Source of the DNA: Nostoc desertorum CM1-VF14
GTDB taxonomy: Bacteria; Cyanobacteriota; Cyanobacteriia; Cyanobacteriales; Nostocaceae
Assembly: GCA_019359245.1 (NCBI GenBank)
Contig: JAHHHR010000005.1
Coordinates: 62,001-126,000 of the forward strand
Length of the DNA: 64,000 bases
Direction: 5' to 3'
The notes beneath the pieces were generated by a model, which was given only the letters and a program-made list of their open reading frames with translations, was not told where the DNA came from and ran no database searches. Every line of letters starts with the position of its first letter. Within the stretch, counting starts at the first letter, position 1. Positions 53,046-63,484 of the stretch are shown piece after piece. Both the position numbers and the translations under genes were made by a program.

Positions 53046-55904
53046 ATGTCTGCTAATTCTCTGCCTGAAGGTGCCGCCGTTTGGCATAGTTTAGAAATTG
53101 ATAAAGCGTTAGACCTGCTCGATAGTAACGCAGATAGTGGTTTAACACCCCAAGAAATTCAACAGAGGTTGGAAAAATACGGCCCCAACGAACTTGAAGA
53201 AACTGCTGGCCGTAGTACTTGGGAAATTCTGCTAGATCAGTTCAAGAACATTATGTTGTTGATGCTGATTGGCGTAGCTCTAGTTTCTGGGATTTTAGAC
53301 CTGGTGGCTTTGCGGGCGGGCGATTTGAAGCCTGGTGAAGTGCCATTTAAAGATACGATCGCTATCTTAGCAATTGTCATCCTTAATGGCATACTTGGCT
53401 ACGTCCAAGAAAGCCGCGCCGAAAAAGCCTTGGCAGCCTTGAAAAAGCTCACCTCTCCCTTAGTGCGAGTCATTCGCAACACCAGATTGGTGGAGATAGC
53501 AGCCAAGGAACTAGTTCCAGGGGATGTAATGCTGCTGGAAGCTGGGATGCAGATAGCGGCAGATGGACGCTTGATTGAACAGTCGAATTTACAAGTGCGA
53601 GAGTCGGCACTGACAGGTGAAGCCCATTCTGTGAATAAACAAGCAACGTTAAAATTGCCAGAAGAAGCAGATTTAGGCGATCGCATCAATTTAGTATTTC
53701 AAGGAACCGAAGTAATCCAAGGACGGGGCAAGGTTCTGGTAACTAACACCGGCATGACAACAGAATTAGGCAAAATTGCCACTATGTTGCAGTCGGTGGA
53801 AAGTGAACCGACGCCGTTACAGCAGCGGATGACTCAATTAGGCAACGTTCTAGTTACGGGTTCTTTGATTCTCGTTGCTATTGTTGTCGTCGGTGGCGTT
53901 ATCCAGGCAAGAGGCTTTAGCAACATCCAAGAACTCTTGGAAGTTTCCTTGAGTATGGCAGTTGCTGTGGTACCAGAAGGTTTACCAGCCGTAATTACCG
54001 TCACCCTGGCACTGGGAACCCAGCGAATGGTGCGTCAGAATGCCTTAATTCGCAAACTGCCAGCAGTGGAAACATTGGGTTCTGTAACTACCATTTGTTC
54101 TGATAAAACCGGTACGCTGACTCAAAACAAAATGGTGGTGCAATCGGTTTTCACCAATAACAAAACTTTTCGCGTCACCGGCGAAGGTTATGCTCCCACG
54201 GGGGACTTCCAGTTAAATGGTGAAAAAATTTCTTTAGAGGAGTCTCCAGAAATCTCAGCTTTGTCAGTAGCCTGTGCTGTTTGTAATGATTCAGTCTTAC
54301 AAAAAGAACAAGGTGAATGGGCAATCTTGGGCGATCCTACAGAGGGAGCATTAGTCACCTTGGCGGGAAAAGCTGGAATCGAAAAAGACCAGTGGAACAG
54401 TAAATTACCTCGCGTTGCCGAGTTCCCCTTTTCCTCGGAACGTAAGCGGATGAGCGTGATTTCTCAAGCGGAGGGAGTTGCCACAGGTGACGCATCTTCC
54501 AGAGGCATTGACCCAGCGATCGCCGATCTTATCCAATCTCAACCTTACTTAATGTTTACCAAAGGTTCTCCAGAGTTAATCTTGGCACGTTCTGCTCAGA
54601 TTCATTTGGGTAATGACACAGGCGGATTAACCGAAGAACAACGCCAGAAAATTTTGGCAGAAAATGACCTGATGGCGAGTAAAGGTCTGCGGGTGTTAGG
54701 TTTTGCCTACAAACCCCTGGCACAGATTCCACCGGAAGGTTCAGATGAAACATCTGAGAAAGATTTGGTATGGCTGGGATTGGTGGGAATGTTAGATGCA
54801 CCACGCCCAGAGGTAAGGGCAGCTGTGCAAGAGTGTCGGGATGCAGGCATTCGCCCAGTAATGATTACTGGCGATCACCAGTTAACAGCAAGAGCGATCG
54901 CTACCGATTTAGGAATTGCCGAAGAAGGGGCACGCGTCCTCACAGGTCAAGAATTGCAACGGATGAGTGACGAGGAATTAGAGCAAAACGTTGACTTGGT
55001 GAGCATCTATGCCAGGGTTTCCCCAGAACACAAACTGCGAATTGTCCAAGCACTGCAACGCCGGGGTAGATTTGTCGCGATGACAGGCGATGGCGTTAAC
55101 GATGCCCCAGCCCTCAAACAAGCGGACATCGGTATTGCAATGGGCATTACTGGCACTGATGTCAGTAAAGAAGCCAGTGACATGGTGTTACTTGATGACA
55201 ACTTCGCCACCATTGTCAGCGCCACCAAGGAAGGCAGAGTTGTTTACACCAACATCCGCCGCTTTATTAAATACATCTTGGGCAGTAACATTGGTGAAGT
55301 TCTGACAATTGCAGCCGCACCCCTAATTGGTTTGGGAGGCGTTCCCCTTACTCCCTTACAAATTCTGTGGATGAACTTGGTGACAGACGGTTTACCAGCC
55401 TTGGCATTAGCTGTGGAACCTCCAGAACCGGATGTGATGCAGCGTCCGCCTTTTAGCCCCCGCGAAAGTATTTTCGCCAGGGGATTGGGTTCTTACATGA
55501 TTCGCATTGGGATCATTTTTGCCATTATCAGCATTGCCTTGATGTGGTGGGCTTATCAACATACCCATGCCCCTGAGTATCAGGGCAATCGGGATACTTG
55601 GAAGACAATGGTATTCACTACCTTGTGTCTCGCCCAAATGGGTCATGCGATCGCCATTCGTTCTAACAACCGGCTGGCCATCGAGATGAATCCCTTCTCC
55701 AATATATTTGTACTAGCGGCCGTTGTCGTGACTACAATTTTGCAGTTGATGCTAGTTTACGTCCCACCCCTGAGAGCTTTTTTTGGTACTCACTACCTGA
55801 ATCTGCAAGAGTTGGGGGTTTGTATTGGCTTCAGTGCCTTAATGTTTGTGTGGATTGAAGCGGAGAAAATATTTCTGCGGATTATGGGCAAGAAGGCTGT
55901 GTAA
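53046..55904 (+). CDS. P-type Ca2+-transporting ATPase (type IIA, PacL-like)
   Basis: 952 residues from the ATG (GTG at 53034 possible). Actuator TGEAH, phosphorylated Asp353 in [18 protein letters not shown] in the nucleotide domain, and [21 protein letters not shown] hinge. The ion site residues of type II pumps are kept: PEGLP in helix 4, SNIGE in helix 5, NLVTDGLPA in helix 6. Ten membrane segments. It exports Ca2+, or less likely Mn2+, using ATP. Cyanobacterial relatives are called PacL or PMA1-type. It is a single gene. Confidence 0.92.
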   Translation: MSANSLPEGAAVWHSLEIDKALDLLDSNADSGLTPQEIQQRLEKYGPNELEETAGRSTWEILLDQFKNIMLLMLIGVALVSGILDLVALRAGDLKPGEVPFKDTIAILAIVILNGILGYVQESRAEKALAALKKLTSPLVRVIRNTRLVEIAAKELVPGDVMLLEAGMQIAADGRLIEQSNLQVRESALTGEAHSVNKQATLKLPEEADLGDRINLVFQGTEVIQGRGKVLVTNTGMTTELGKIATMLQSVESEPTPLQQRMTQLGNVLVTGSLILVAIVVVGGVIQARGFSNIQELLEVSLSMAVAVVPEGLPAVITVTLALGTQRMVRQNALIRKLPAVETLGSVTTICSDKTGTLTQNKMVVQSVFTNNKTFRVTGEGYAPTGDFQLNGEKISLEESPEISALSVACAVCNDSVLQKEQGEWAILGDPTEGALVTLAGKAGIEKDQWNSKLPRVAEFPFSSERKRMSVISQAEGVATGDASSRGIDPAIADLIQSQPYLMFTKGSPELILARSAQIHLGNDTGGLTEEQRQKILAENDLMASKGLRVLGFAYKPLAQIPPEGSDETSEKDLVWLGLVGMLDAPRPEVRAAVQECRDAGIRPVMITGDHQLTARAIATDLGIAEEGARVLTGQELQRMSDEELEQNVDLVSIYARVSPEHKLRIVQALQRRGRFVAMTGDGVNDAPALKQADIGIAMGITGTDVSKEASDMVLLDDNFATIVSATKEGRVVYTNIRRFIKYILGSNIGEVLTIAAAPLIGLGGVPLTPLQILWMNLVTDGLPALALAVEPPEPDVMQRPPFSPRESIFARGLGSYMIRIGIIFAIISIALMWWAYQHTHAPEYQGNRDTWKTMVFTTLCLAQMGHAIAIRSNNRLAIEMNPFSNIFVLAAVVVTTILQLMLVYVPPLRAFFGTHYLNLQELGVCIGFSALMFVWIEAEKIFLRIMGKKAV

Positions 55905-55945
55905 ATTGGGTATGGGGCATAGGGCATGGGGCATGGGGCATTGGT
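55905..55945. repeat. GGGGCAT heptamer tandem run
   Basis: About five near-copies of GGGGCAT just after the ATPase stop; the complementary CCCCATGCC type reappears at 56130-56165 before recF. Confidence 0.7.
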
Positions 55946-56170
55946 TATTAATTATTCTCCTGTACCCCTACGCTCTCCTGCCTCTTCTTTAGGGATTTCC
56001 AGAAATTAAATTATCCAATTTTTAGAGTGAAGACGATGATCGGATTCTTCCTCTCCTGCTCCCCCTACTCCCCCTGCTTGCATAGCGATTGGACATTTTT
56101 TTAATTGGAAATCCCTTATCTCCCTCCTCTCCAATGCCCAATCCCCAATGCCCCATGCCCAATCCTCACT

Positions 56171-57292
56171 ATGTACCTGAAAACTCTAAACCTCCGACAA
56201 TTTCGCAATTACCAAGACCAACAGGTTGAGTTTAATGCTGCCAAAACAATTTTGGTAGGTAATAACGCTCAGGGAAAGTCGAATTTATTGGAGGCGGTGG
56301 AGTTACTGGCGACATTGCGATCGCACCGAATGACCCGCGATCGCGATTTAGTTCAAGAAGGGGAAGCCATAGCCCAAATTAATGCCACCCTTGAACGGCA
56401 AACAGGCATTAGTGACCTTAGCTTAACGTTGCGCCGCAATGGTCGCCGTAGCGTTGCTCTCAATGGTGAATTTATCCGCCGTCAAATGGATTTTCTCGGC
56501 GTTCTCAATGCAGTCCAATTTTCCAGCCTAGATTTAGACTTAGTACGCGGCGGCCCTGAAGGTCGCCGCAACTGGTTAGATACACTATTAATTCAACTTG
56601 AACCAGTTTATGCTCACATTTTGCAGCAGTATAACCATGTGTTACGCCAGCGCAATGCTTTTTTAAAACGCCATATAGAAACATTGGATGCAACGTCTCT
56701 ACACTCAGAATTGGCTGTGTGGGATGCACAGTTAGCTACCACAGGAACCAGGGTAATTAGACGACGCGATCGCGCCATCCAAAGATTAGCTCCCATTGCT
56801 AGTGCTTGGCACGCCAGTATTAGCGGCAGTACAGAAGTTCTGCATATCAATTACCTGCCTAATATTATTTCAGAGGATAACCATCCAGAAGAAGTGCAGC
56901 AAGCTTTTTTAGCAAAAATTCAGCAGCGAGCCGTTGCTGAAATGCACCAAGGCACTACTCTTGTCGGTCCCCATCGTGACGAAATAGAATTAACTATTAA
57001 CCAGACACCCGCTCGTCAATACGGTTCTCAAGGTCAACAACGAACCCTAGTGTTAGCCTTAAAATTAGCCGAATTACAATTAATTGAAGAAGTCGTCAAA
57101 GAGTCACCATTGCTATTACTTGATGATGTTCTTGCCGAACTCGATTTATCGCGCCAAAATCAATTGCTCGATGCCATTCAAGACCGCTTTCAGACCCTAA
57201 TTACTACTACTCATTTGGGTTCTTTTGATTCCCAATGGTTGAAATCCTCTCAAATTCTTTTTGTAAAAGCAGGAGAGATAATCCAACAGTAG
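56171..57292 (+). CDS. recF: DNA replication/repair protein RecF
   Basis: 373 residues from ATG 56171 ([14 protein letters not shown]); the frame open upstream translates simple repeats (NAPCPI) and is not part of the protein. Walker [25 protein letters not shown], signature [14 protein letters not shown] ([22 protein letters not shown]), and Walker [17 protein letters not shown]. RecF loads RecA at gapped DNA. The stop codon is directly next to that of mgtC on the other strand. Confidence 0.96.
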   Translation: MYLKTLNLRQFRNYQDQQVEFNAAKTILVGNNAQGKSNLLEAVELLATLRSHRMTRDRDLVQEGEAIAQINATLERQTGISDLSLTLRRNGRRSVALNGEFIRRQMDFLGVLNAVQFSSLDLDLVRGGPEGRRNWLDTLLIQLEPVYAHILQQYNHVLRQRNAFLKRHIETLDATSLHSELAVWDAQLATTGTRVIRRRDRAIQRLAPIASAWHASISGSTEVLHINYLPNIISEDNHPEEVQQAFLAKIQQRAVAEMHQGTTLVGPHRDEIELTINQTPARQYGSQGQQRTLVLALKLAELQLIEEVVKESPLLLLDDVLAELDLSRQNQLLDAIQDRFQTLITTTHLGSFDSQWLKSSQILFVKAGEIIQQ

Positions 57293-57760
57293 TTATGAAT
57301 TACGCTGATGTTTTTCTAGCCTTTTAAAAAGGGTAAGAACTAAAAAAGTTAACAAAGCAGCGATTAATGCTAACTGCCATAAACCACAGCCAGCAGCAAT
57401 TCCCAAAGCAGCCGAAACCCAAATAGCTGCTGCTGATGTAAGTCCGTGAACTTCAAGTTGCTGTGATTCTCGAGAAGATTGGCGCACAATTTCTCCAGCA
57501 CCGAGAAATCCTACACCGGCTGCAATCCCCTGGATCACACGGCTAAGTGCATCATCACTGGACTGTGACCCATCTGTTAGCATAATTATGAGAGTAAACA
57601 TGGCTGAACCGAAACTCACCAGCATATGAGTTCTTAAACCGGCTGGTTTGTGCTTAATTTGGCGTTCTAAGCCGATAATTGCTCCAATAAGCAATGCAAG
57701 GCACAGCCTGAAGCTGATATTTAGCCAATCATTCGTTGCAAGGTAGTAAGTGTTTGGCAA
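57293..57760 (-). CDS. MgtC/SapB-family membrane protein
   Basis: 155 residues with four membrane segments. ALLIGAIIGLERQIKHKPAGLRTHMLVSFGSAMFTL then IQGIAAGVGFLGAGEIVR and the HGLTSAAAIWVSAALGIAAGCG end are the MgtC/SapB signature. MgtC affects ATP synthase and Mg2+ homeostasis in pathogens; here the role is unknown. The usual cytoplasmic C-terminal ACT-like domain is absent, as in the short SapB form. It converges with recF with no gap. Confidence 0.9.
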   Translation of the reverse strand: MPNTYYLATNDWLNISFRLCLALLIGAIIGLERQIKHKPAGLRTHMLVSFGSAMFTLIIMLTDGSQSSDDALSRVIQGIAAGVGFLGAGEIVRQSSRESQQLEVHGLTSAAAIWVSAALGIAAGCGLWQLALIAALLTFLVLTLFKRLEKHQRNS

Positions 57761-58514
57761 TGCTTAGTCTGGGGTAGAGAATTTTATATACTAGTACAGC
57801 ATGGTAGAAATCCAGCTACCATATAAATTAACAAGAATTGGGACAAAATCCCATTGCTAAAGGTAGGCAAACTTTCGCTATAGCTATTAGATTAATTAAT
57901 ATTTTTACAAAAATAGTGCAAAAATGTTTTAATCTTTTATTGATGGAGTCTAATTCAACACTTACTATCTAATAGCCTATATTATATTTAAATTCTATCA
58001 ATTCAATAATGCTTTTTTAGATAAAAATTAATATCTTGCTTGTTAGGATTATTTATCAATAAGATATTATCTTGTTCAAAAAGAAATGGATATTTGCATC
58101 GTTAAATGATCACAATGATCGTAGTCTGGGCAAACCACATAAATTTTAAGTTTATTAAATAGATTTTGAACTATTTAAAATTATTGAACTATAAAATTCT
58201 ACCTCAAATTGCTAGATTTAACCCATACACTCAATAATCAAATATAATACCGCCATCTACAACTCGCGCAAGTCCCTAAACCCCCGATTTCAGGGAAGAG
58301 AGGCTAATTGAAGGAAAATATTTGATTTATAAAGGAGTCAAATTACAGCAATACATCATGTCACTAGCAATTAAACCTAATAAGGTCGGCAAATTAAACG
58401 TAAATGCTGGAAACTCCTCCCCTAGTAGGGAGCAGCTAGTAAATTTACGGTTGATAACGTACCAAGAGGAAATGGCTGTGGCTACAAATAGACAACTGAC
58501 AACTAAGAAATTGA
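57761..58514. other. 754-base AT-rich spacer with a MITE-like element
   Basis: Besides the MITE-like copy at 57792-57888, it is AT-rich and without clear genes. A 66-codon frame with a TTG start at 58322 runs up to the next gene; AAGGAG lies just downstream of its start, not upstream, so it is not accepted. Confidence 0.4.
57792..57888 (+). mobile_element. MITE-like element (TAGTACAC family), copy 2
   Basis: Left end TAGTACAGCATGG, inside CCAGCTACCAT and AAAGGTAGGCAAACTTT, as in the 40089 copy. The right end is degenerate. Confidence 0.55.
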
Positions 58515-60872
58515 GTGGATAAACTCTACTGGCTAGACCAAATTAAACTACAAGACCGCGCCAAAGTAGGTGACAAAGCGTTTTACTTGAGCAAAATTAT
58601 TCAGCGTGGCTATCCGGTGGTGCCTGGTTTTGTCGTTCCGGCGGAAAATTTACGGCAATTTCTCGAAAATCTTAACAGTTCAGAATCATTAGTGGCTGAC
58701 TTACCCCATTCTTCATTACACTTGGATGTCACTAATTGGCGTCAACTTCAGCAGGTGGCTAGTCGCCTGCGCCAAGAAATTTTGACTGCAACTGTGCCAC
58801 AGCAGTGGGTGAGTACAATTTTCCAAGCAGCTAGAGAATGGCCAACTAGCTGTTTGATTCTTCGACCTACCTTGGCAGTATCAACTACCACTCTAGGGAT
58901 GAAGAATATATCTGGTTTGCTGGAGTCGGTATTTTGCCAGTGCGAACCCGAAGCGATCGCTTCTGCCCTAAAGCGTACCTGGAGCCAAATATTTCGTGCG
59001 AGAAGTCTACTATATTGGCAACGGGCAGGAATTAACCTGCAACAAATCAGTTTAGCGGTTTTGGTTCAACCTGTTGAGAATGCGATCGCTAGTGGCTTGC
59101 TCACAGCCAACTCCTCTGGATGGGAAATTGAAGCTACTTGGGGACTAGGAATTGCGATCGCTCTTGGCGAAGTCCAGCCAGATGTTTATTACATTCAACA
59201 GTCAACCGGTGTTGTGGAGCAACAGTTGGGCAATAAAATGCTGGCTTATGGTGTGAGTGATGCAGCAGTTGGAGCTTTTTCCGAACCCATATCCAAGTCA
59301 GCGCTAACACCAGATCACACTTGCCTAAGTACCTATCTACTTCCCGAAGCCCAACAAAAACAGTACGCTTTACAAGAAGAATACTTACAACAAATAATTG
59401 CTCTAGGAACTCAACTGGTAAGTGAACTAGGTAAAACCTTCACCATTAAATGGACTATCGCCCGGCAAACTGCATCTGGCAAGCTCTACATAACACAAGT
59501 TAGTTCTCCCCATGTAATCACCCACGCACACTTCATTAGGGGGCTAGGGGCGGCAGGAGGACGTGTTGTGGCGACTGCCTTAGTAATTATTAATCCGCTA
59601 CAGAAACCCGAAGAATTGCCCAAGGGAGTGATTTTAGTCATCCCAGCGATCGCGCCTGATTGGTTACCATTACTGCAACAAGTTGGTGGTATTATTACCG
59701 AACAAGGCGGATTAACTAGCCACGCTGCAATTCTTGCTAGAGAATTAGGTATCGCAGCAGTAGTCAACGCAACATCTGCTACAACCTTAATCAAAACTGG
59801 CGAACGGCTCCTGCTTGATGGCGATAGAGGGGAAGTTTATCGGCTTAGAGGAGAAGGGGAAATTGGGAGAGGGGGAGAGATGGAGAGGAGGAAAGTCGTA
59901 GAAAATCCTCTCGTTCTCCCTACCTCTCCATCCCGTCCTCCCTTTACTTCTCATTCACCTATGATTGCTACGCAATTGCTGGTTAATTTAAGTCAGTCCA
60001 GTTTAATAGAACAAGTACAAAACTTCCCTGTGGATGGAGTGGGATTGTTGCGCTCAGAATTGATGGTACTAAATATATTGGACGGGCAACATCCTAATAG
60101 TTGGATTTTAGGCGGGCGGCAAGCAGAATTGTTAGAGCGATGGTCTAAGCAGATTATGCAGTTTGCCCATGCCTTTGCACCAAGACCAGTTTTTTATCGT
60201 TCTTTAGATTGGCCGCAAGATTTAACATCATTGAGTAATAGTTTACAATCTTCGTCACAGTCGATGTTGGGTGAACGCGGCACTTTCAGCTATTTACAAA
60301 ATCCCGCAGTCTTTGAATTAGAACTGCAAGCTTTAGCGAGTGTCCAGCAAGCTGGTTACACCAATGTAAATCTACTGTTGCCTTTTGTGCGGACTGTGGA
60401 AGAATTTGTCTTTTGCCGTCGCAAAGTTGAGCAAGCTCTTTTAACTGAGGTGTCACAGTTTCAATTATGGATGATGGCAGAAGTGCCAAGCGTCCTATTT
60501 TTACTGCCAGAATATGTTAAAGCAGGTGCAGCCGGAATTTCTATTGGTACAAATGATTTGACCCAATTATTGCTGGGAGTGGATCGAGAGCAAGGACAAT
60601 TAGGAAAAGTGTTTAATGAACGTCATCCGGCAGTTATGGGTGCGATCGCTCAACTGATCCAAATGGCTAAAAGTGCTGGTATACCTTGTTCAATCTGCGG
60701 TCAAGCACCAGCCCTCTATCCAGAAATCATCGATAAGTTAGTGGAATGGGGTATTACTTCCATTTCTGTTGAACCGGAAGCAGTTGAGCGAACCTATCAG
60801 GCGATCGCTCGTGCTGAACAACGCTTAATTTTAGCAGCCGCACGACGTGAATTAAAAGAGGGAAAAGACTAA
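58515..60872 (+). CDS. Phosphoenolpyruvate-synthase-like protein with degenerate ATP motif
   Basis: 785 residues, close to PpsA length, GTG start. N-terminal PPDK_N-like domain begins VGDKAFYLSKIIQRGYPVVPGFVVP. The phospho-carrier domain has His403 in QGGLTSHAAILARELGIAAVVN. The C-terminal PEP-binding barrel shows GLLRSELMVL, MMAEVPSVLFLL, GISIGTNDLTQLLLGVDR and CSICGQAP. However the RSSATAED loop of the ATP-grasp domain is replaced by LRPTLAVST at 116-124, so normal ATP use is doubtful. A simple-repeat insertion (residues about 445-483, GEGEIGRGGEMERR then PTSPSRPPF) sits in the linker between carrier and PEP domains. Confidence 0.85.
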   Translation: MDKLYWLDQIKLQDRAKVGDKAFYLSKIIQRGYPVVPGFVVPAENLRQFLENLNSSESLVADLPHSSLHLDVTNWRQLQQVASRLRQEILTATVPQQWVSTIFQAAREWPTSCLILRPTLAVSTTTLGMKNISGLLESVFCQCEPEAIASALKRTWSQIFRARSLLYWQRAGINLQQISLAVLVQPVENAIASGLLTANSSGWEIEATWGLGIAIALGEVQPDVYYIQQSTGVVEQQLGNKMLAYGVSDAAVGAFSEPISKSALTPDHTCLSTYLLPEAQQKQYALQEEYLQQIIALGTQLVSELGKTFTIKWTIARQTASGKLYITQVSSPHVITHAHFIRGLGAAGGRVVATALVIINPLQKPEELPKGVILVIPAIAPDWLPLLQQVGGIITEQGGLTSHAAILARELGIAAVVNATSATTLIKTGERLLLDGDRGEVYRLRGEGEIGRGGEMERRKVVENPLVLPTSPSRPPFTSHSPMIATQLLVNLSQSSLIEQVQNFPVDGVGLLRSELMVLNILDGQHPNSWILGGRQAELLERWSKQIMQFAHAFAPRPVFYRSLDWPQDLTSLSNSLQSSSQSMLGERGTFSYLQNPAVFELELQALASVQQAGYTNVNLLLPFVRTVEEFVFCRRKVEQALLTEVSQFQLWMMAEVPSVLFLLPEYVKAGAAGISIGTNDLTQLLLGVDREQGQLGKVFNERHPAVMGAIAQLIQMAKSAGIPCSICGQAPALYPEIIDKLVEWGITSISVEPEAVERTYQAIARAEQRLILAAARRELKEGKD

Positions 60873-60874
60873 TT

Positions 60875-61720
60875 TTATCTAATGTAGCCAGTTTCGCGTA
60901 AAAACTTACGTAAATCGGCGAAAAATTTGGTGCGGTCGCTGTTTTTGTAAGCTTGCTGCACTCGCCCCCATCCATCCTGCCCTTGACCCAGCAGATATTT
61001 ATCTGCCAAATAAGCTGCTAAAAAGCCCTTGCCATCATCGCCTTGTTGCCGTGCCTGGGTATAAGTTTGCCATAGCTCTGAGGCGTGATTGGAGATTAAT
61101 TTGGGATAGCGGCGAGTTACATTAACCATTTTACCTTGGCGATAATGCCAAATTTGCAGGGGGTAGCCAGAAGCAGCATAAGCTGTAAAAGCATAGGCAA
61201 AGCGATCGTCTTGGCTATCAAATTCTGGCAGTCCATCTTTGTCTAAATCTCTGAGCCGATAGCCACCATTGCCCCATTCATGGCGAATCTTAATATACTT
61301 TTGGGATTTCTTGTCATAGCGATAAATCAATGAATAAGTACAACAGTGCGCTCCACCTGTAAAGAAATCGGCAATTATTTCTGGTTCTTTGTTACCGTCC
61401 AAGTCTCGCACTGGTAAGTTATTTTCTTGTCCAGATATATTCCCCACAGGTCTGTCATATTCATTTTCTTGCAGCTGTTTTTGATCCAAAACAATTTTAC
61501 CTGCTCGGATAATTTTCAGTCGCACATTTTTATACTTATATTCCTCTGGCTTCTCGTAGGATATTTCTGCTCGCACATTCCCCAATTGCCCAGTTATCGT
61601 TTCTGCTGTCGCAGTCTGGGTAAATACAGCCGTTGCACTCAAAAGAGTTAAACCGATTAGAGATTGACTGATAAAGGAATGAATAGTAATCATCGTTGGT
61701 GTTGTATATAGCACATTCAA
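60875..61720 (-). CDS. Exported protein with EF-hand-like/VCBS Asp motifs, function unknown
   Basis: 281 residues; translation may instead start at the ATG at 61693 (MITIHSFISQ), which better fits a signal peptide ending TQTATAET. The mature part has two Asp-rich loops, RDLDGNKEPEIIADFF and RDLDKDGLPEFDSQDD, like calcium-binding FG-GAP/VCBS or dockerin-type loops, with GGAHCCTYSLIYRYD between them. A C-terminal helical part follows (AAYLADKYLLGQGQDGWGRVQQAYKN). Related exported proteins are common in cyanobacteria and uncharacterised. It converges on the PEP-synthase-like gene with a two-base gap. Confidence 0.7.
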   Translation of the reverse strand: MNVLYTTPTMITIHSFISQSLIGLTLLSATAVFTQTATAETITGQLGNVRAEISYEKPEEYKYKNVRLKIIRAGKIVLDQKQLQENEYDRPVGNISGQENNLPVRDLDGNKEPEIIADFFTGGAHCCTYSLIYRYDKKSQKYIKIRHEWGNGGYRLRDLDKDGLPEFDSQDDRFAYAFTAYAASGYPLQIWHYRQGKMVNVTRRYPKLISNHASELWQTYTQARQQGDDGKGFLAAYLADKYLLGQGQDGWGRVQQAYKNSDRTKFFADLRKFLRETGYIR

Positions 61721-61743
61721 CTTTATACAACACCATCAAAATG

Positions 61744-62031
61744 TCAATATCGGTAAATCGCCGCAACGGCTGTACTATATGGAATTTCGTCAAAGGGAAC
61801 AGCGTAAACCGTGCCACCGTTTAATAAGGTATGAGCAGCGACAAAATCCAATAAATCCTCATCACCAGCTTCTTTTTCTGGGTGCAAATAAACTGTTTCT
61901 GAGGTTGGATCGAATAAACCCCACTGTTGCTGACCAACTGCAACTAGTAATGAATCGACTCGTTGGTAATAAGCCGCTGAGACAACTTCTTGGAGGTTGT
62001 TAGATCCTTTACCAGTATCACCACCAAACAA
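61744..62031 (-). pseudogene. Truncated copy of the baeRF3-like gene (3' end only)
   Basis: 95 codons matching the last quarter of the protein encoded at 62324-63484: GKGSNNLQEVVSAAYYQRVDSLLVAVG, then GDEDLLDFVAAHTLLNGGTVYAVP and VAAIYRY at the end, against GKGSNDLDEVIQGAFYGRVEQLFVPVG, GDEDLLNAAAIQTIFHGGTVYAVE and VAAVFRY. It lacks the first 300 codons and a proper start. It has diverged strongly from the intact copy and points the other way. Confidence 0.75.
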
Positions 62032-62323
62032 TTCGTGTGAATTTCATTACGGAGTTGGCAAGAGTTAGCAAAGCTACTAACCCTCAACTTGCTAACCCGA
62101 AAGTATGGTTTTTTTGAATTCGCCAACAGAGTCGTAATTTACGCGAACACTTCTTTTTTGTCCAAAGTCCAATACTAATGGGCGTGTCTTCGCTATATCT
62201 ACCCCTTCTAAACGGTCAAGCTTTTTCTACCATTCGGCAGGGGCTTCAGCTTGAAAAATTTTTTACGATTGTTATGTGCAAAACCTGCCTTTATCTCTCT
62301 TTAATTTCACCTTAATAAATAAT

Positions 62324-63484
62324 ATGAGCTTCCTTTCGATCGAAGAACTGAAAGAACTCGTCGAACAGCCGCAAGGGCTATGTGTATCGATCTACATGCC
62401 GACCGTGCAGCTTGGGTCAGAAATTCAGCAAAACTCTGTCCGCTTTAAGAATCTCATTCGGCAGGCAGAAGCAGAGATAGGAAAATACGAATCACCTCCG
62501 GCTAATCCAGAGCAATTTCTTCAACCCGCGATCGAGTTGGATGAAGATGACTTTTGGCAGCATCAGGACGCAGGTTTAGCTTTATTCATTTCAGAAGGAT
62601 TCTTCCGCTTCTATCGTGTGCCGATCGACATGATTGAATTGGTGGTCGTGAACACTAGCTTTCATCTCAAGCCGTTAATTCCTCTGTTGAGCGGAGATAA
62701 CCGCTTCTATATTCTCATGCTCGGTCAGCGCGATGTGCGTCTTTTGGAAGGCAATCGCTATGGCATGACGCGTGAAGTTGAAATCGAAGGCTTGCCGAAG
62801 AGTATGGATGAGGCCTTGCAGTATGACGAAGAAACGTCGAAAGATGAACAGCGACGCCAGGGCGCGGGCGCAGGTCGTTCAGCTTTGCAAGCGGGTGGTT
62901 CCTATCACGGACATGGCGGCGGGCGTGAAAACGTTAAAGAAGAGTTGCTGCGATATTTTTATCTAGTGGATAAAAGCTTGCATGACTTCTTTCGCAATCG
63001 TCGATCGCCACTTGTGCTAGCTGGGGTTAACTATTTACTGCCGATTTACCAAGAGGCGAATACCTACAATTTCATTGTGGAAGAAGGAATTCAACACAAC
63101 ACAAAGGAGCAAACAGCACAAGAACTTCATGCAGAAGCCTGGGCGATCGTGGAGCCGCTATTTCAAGCAGACCAGCAAAAAGCAATTGATTACTATCATG
63201 AGTCGATCGCTGCTGGCAAAGGATCAAACGACTTGGATGAAGTCATTCAAGGCGCGTTTTATGGTCGTGTAGAACAGCTTTTTGTTCCGGTCGGTGTGCA
63301 AAAATGGGGACATTTTGATCCGGACTCAATGGAGATTGAAAGACACAATGAGGCTCAACCGGGCGATGAAGATTTGCTGAATGCAGCAGCAATTCAAACG
63401 ATCTTTCATGGGGGAACGGTGTACGCCGTTGAACCAGGAGCAGTGCCTGATGAGGCACCTGTTGCAGCAGTCTTTCGCTACTAA
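62324..63484 (+). CDS. baeRF_family3-like protein (eRF1-like fold)
   Basis: 386 residues from ATG 62324 (MSFLSIEELKEL); 16 more upstream codons are open but not family-like. GLCVSIYMPTVQLGSEIQQNSVRFKNLIRQAE begins the N-terminal domain; LALFISEGFFRFYRVP, FYILMLGQRDVRLLEGNRYGMTREVEIEG and a Gly-rich loop (GAGAGRSALQAGGSYHGHGGG, near residue 183) follow; then LLRYFYLVDKSLHDFFRNRRSPLVLAGVNYLLPIYQEAN and the C-terminal domain shared with the relic at 61744. It belongs to the bacterial archaeo-eukaryotic release factor group, proposed to act on ribosomes, without proof. GC content is above that of neighbours. Confidence 0.78.
   Translation: MSFLSIEELKELVEQPQGLCVSIYMPTVQLGSEIQQNSVRFKNLIRQAEAEIGKYESPPANPEQFLQPAIELDEDDFWQHQDAGLALFISEGFFRFYRVPIDMIELVVVNTSFHLKPLIPLLSGDNRFYILMLGQRDVRLLEGNRYGMTREVEIEGLPKSMDEALQYDEETSKDEQRRQGAGAGRSALQAGGSYHGHGGGRENVKEELLRYFYLVDKSLHDFFRNRRSPLVLAGVNYLLPIYQEANTYNFIVEEGIQHNTKEQTAQELHAEAWAIVEPLFQADQQKAIDYYHESIAAGKGSNDLDEVIQGAFYGRVEQLFVPVGVQKWGHFDPDSMEIERHNEAQPGDEDLLNAAAIQTIFHGGTVYAVEPGAVPDEAPVAAVFRY

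Noticed and set aside
58322..58522. 66-codon frame before the PEP-synthase-like gene
   Set aside because: TTG start without a site upstream, overlaps the next gene's start, no family likeness. A leader peptide is not excluded.
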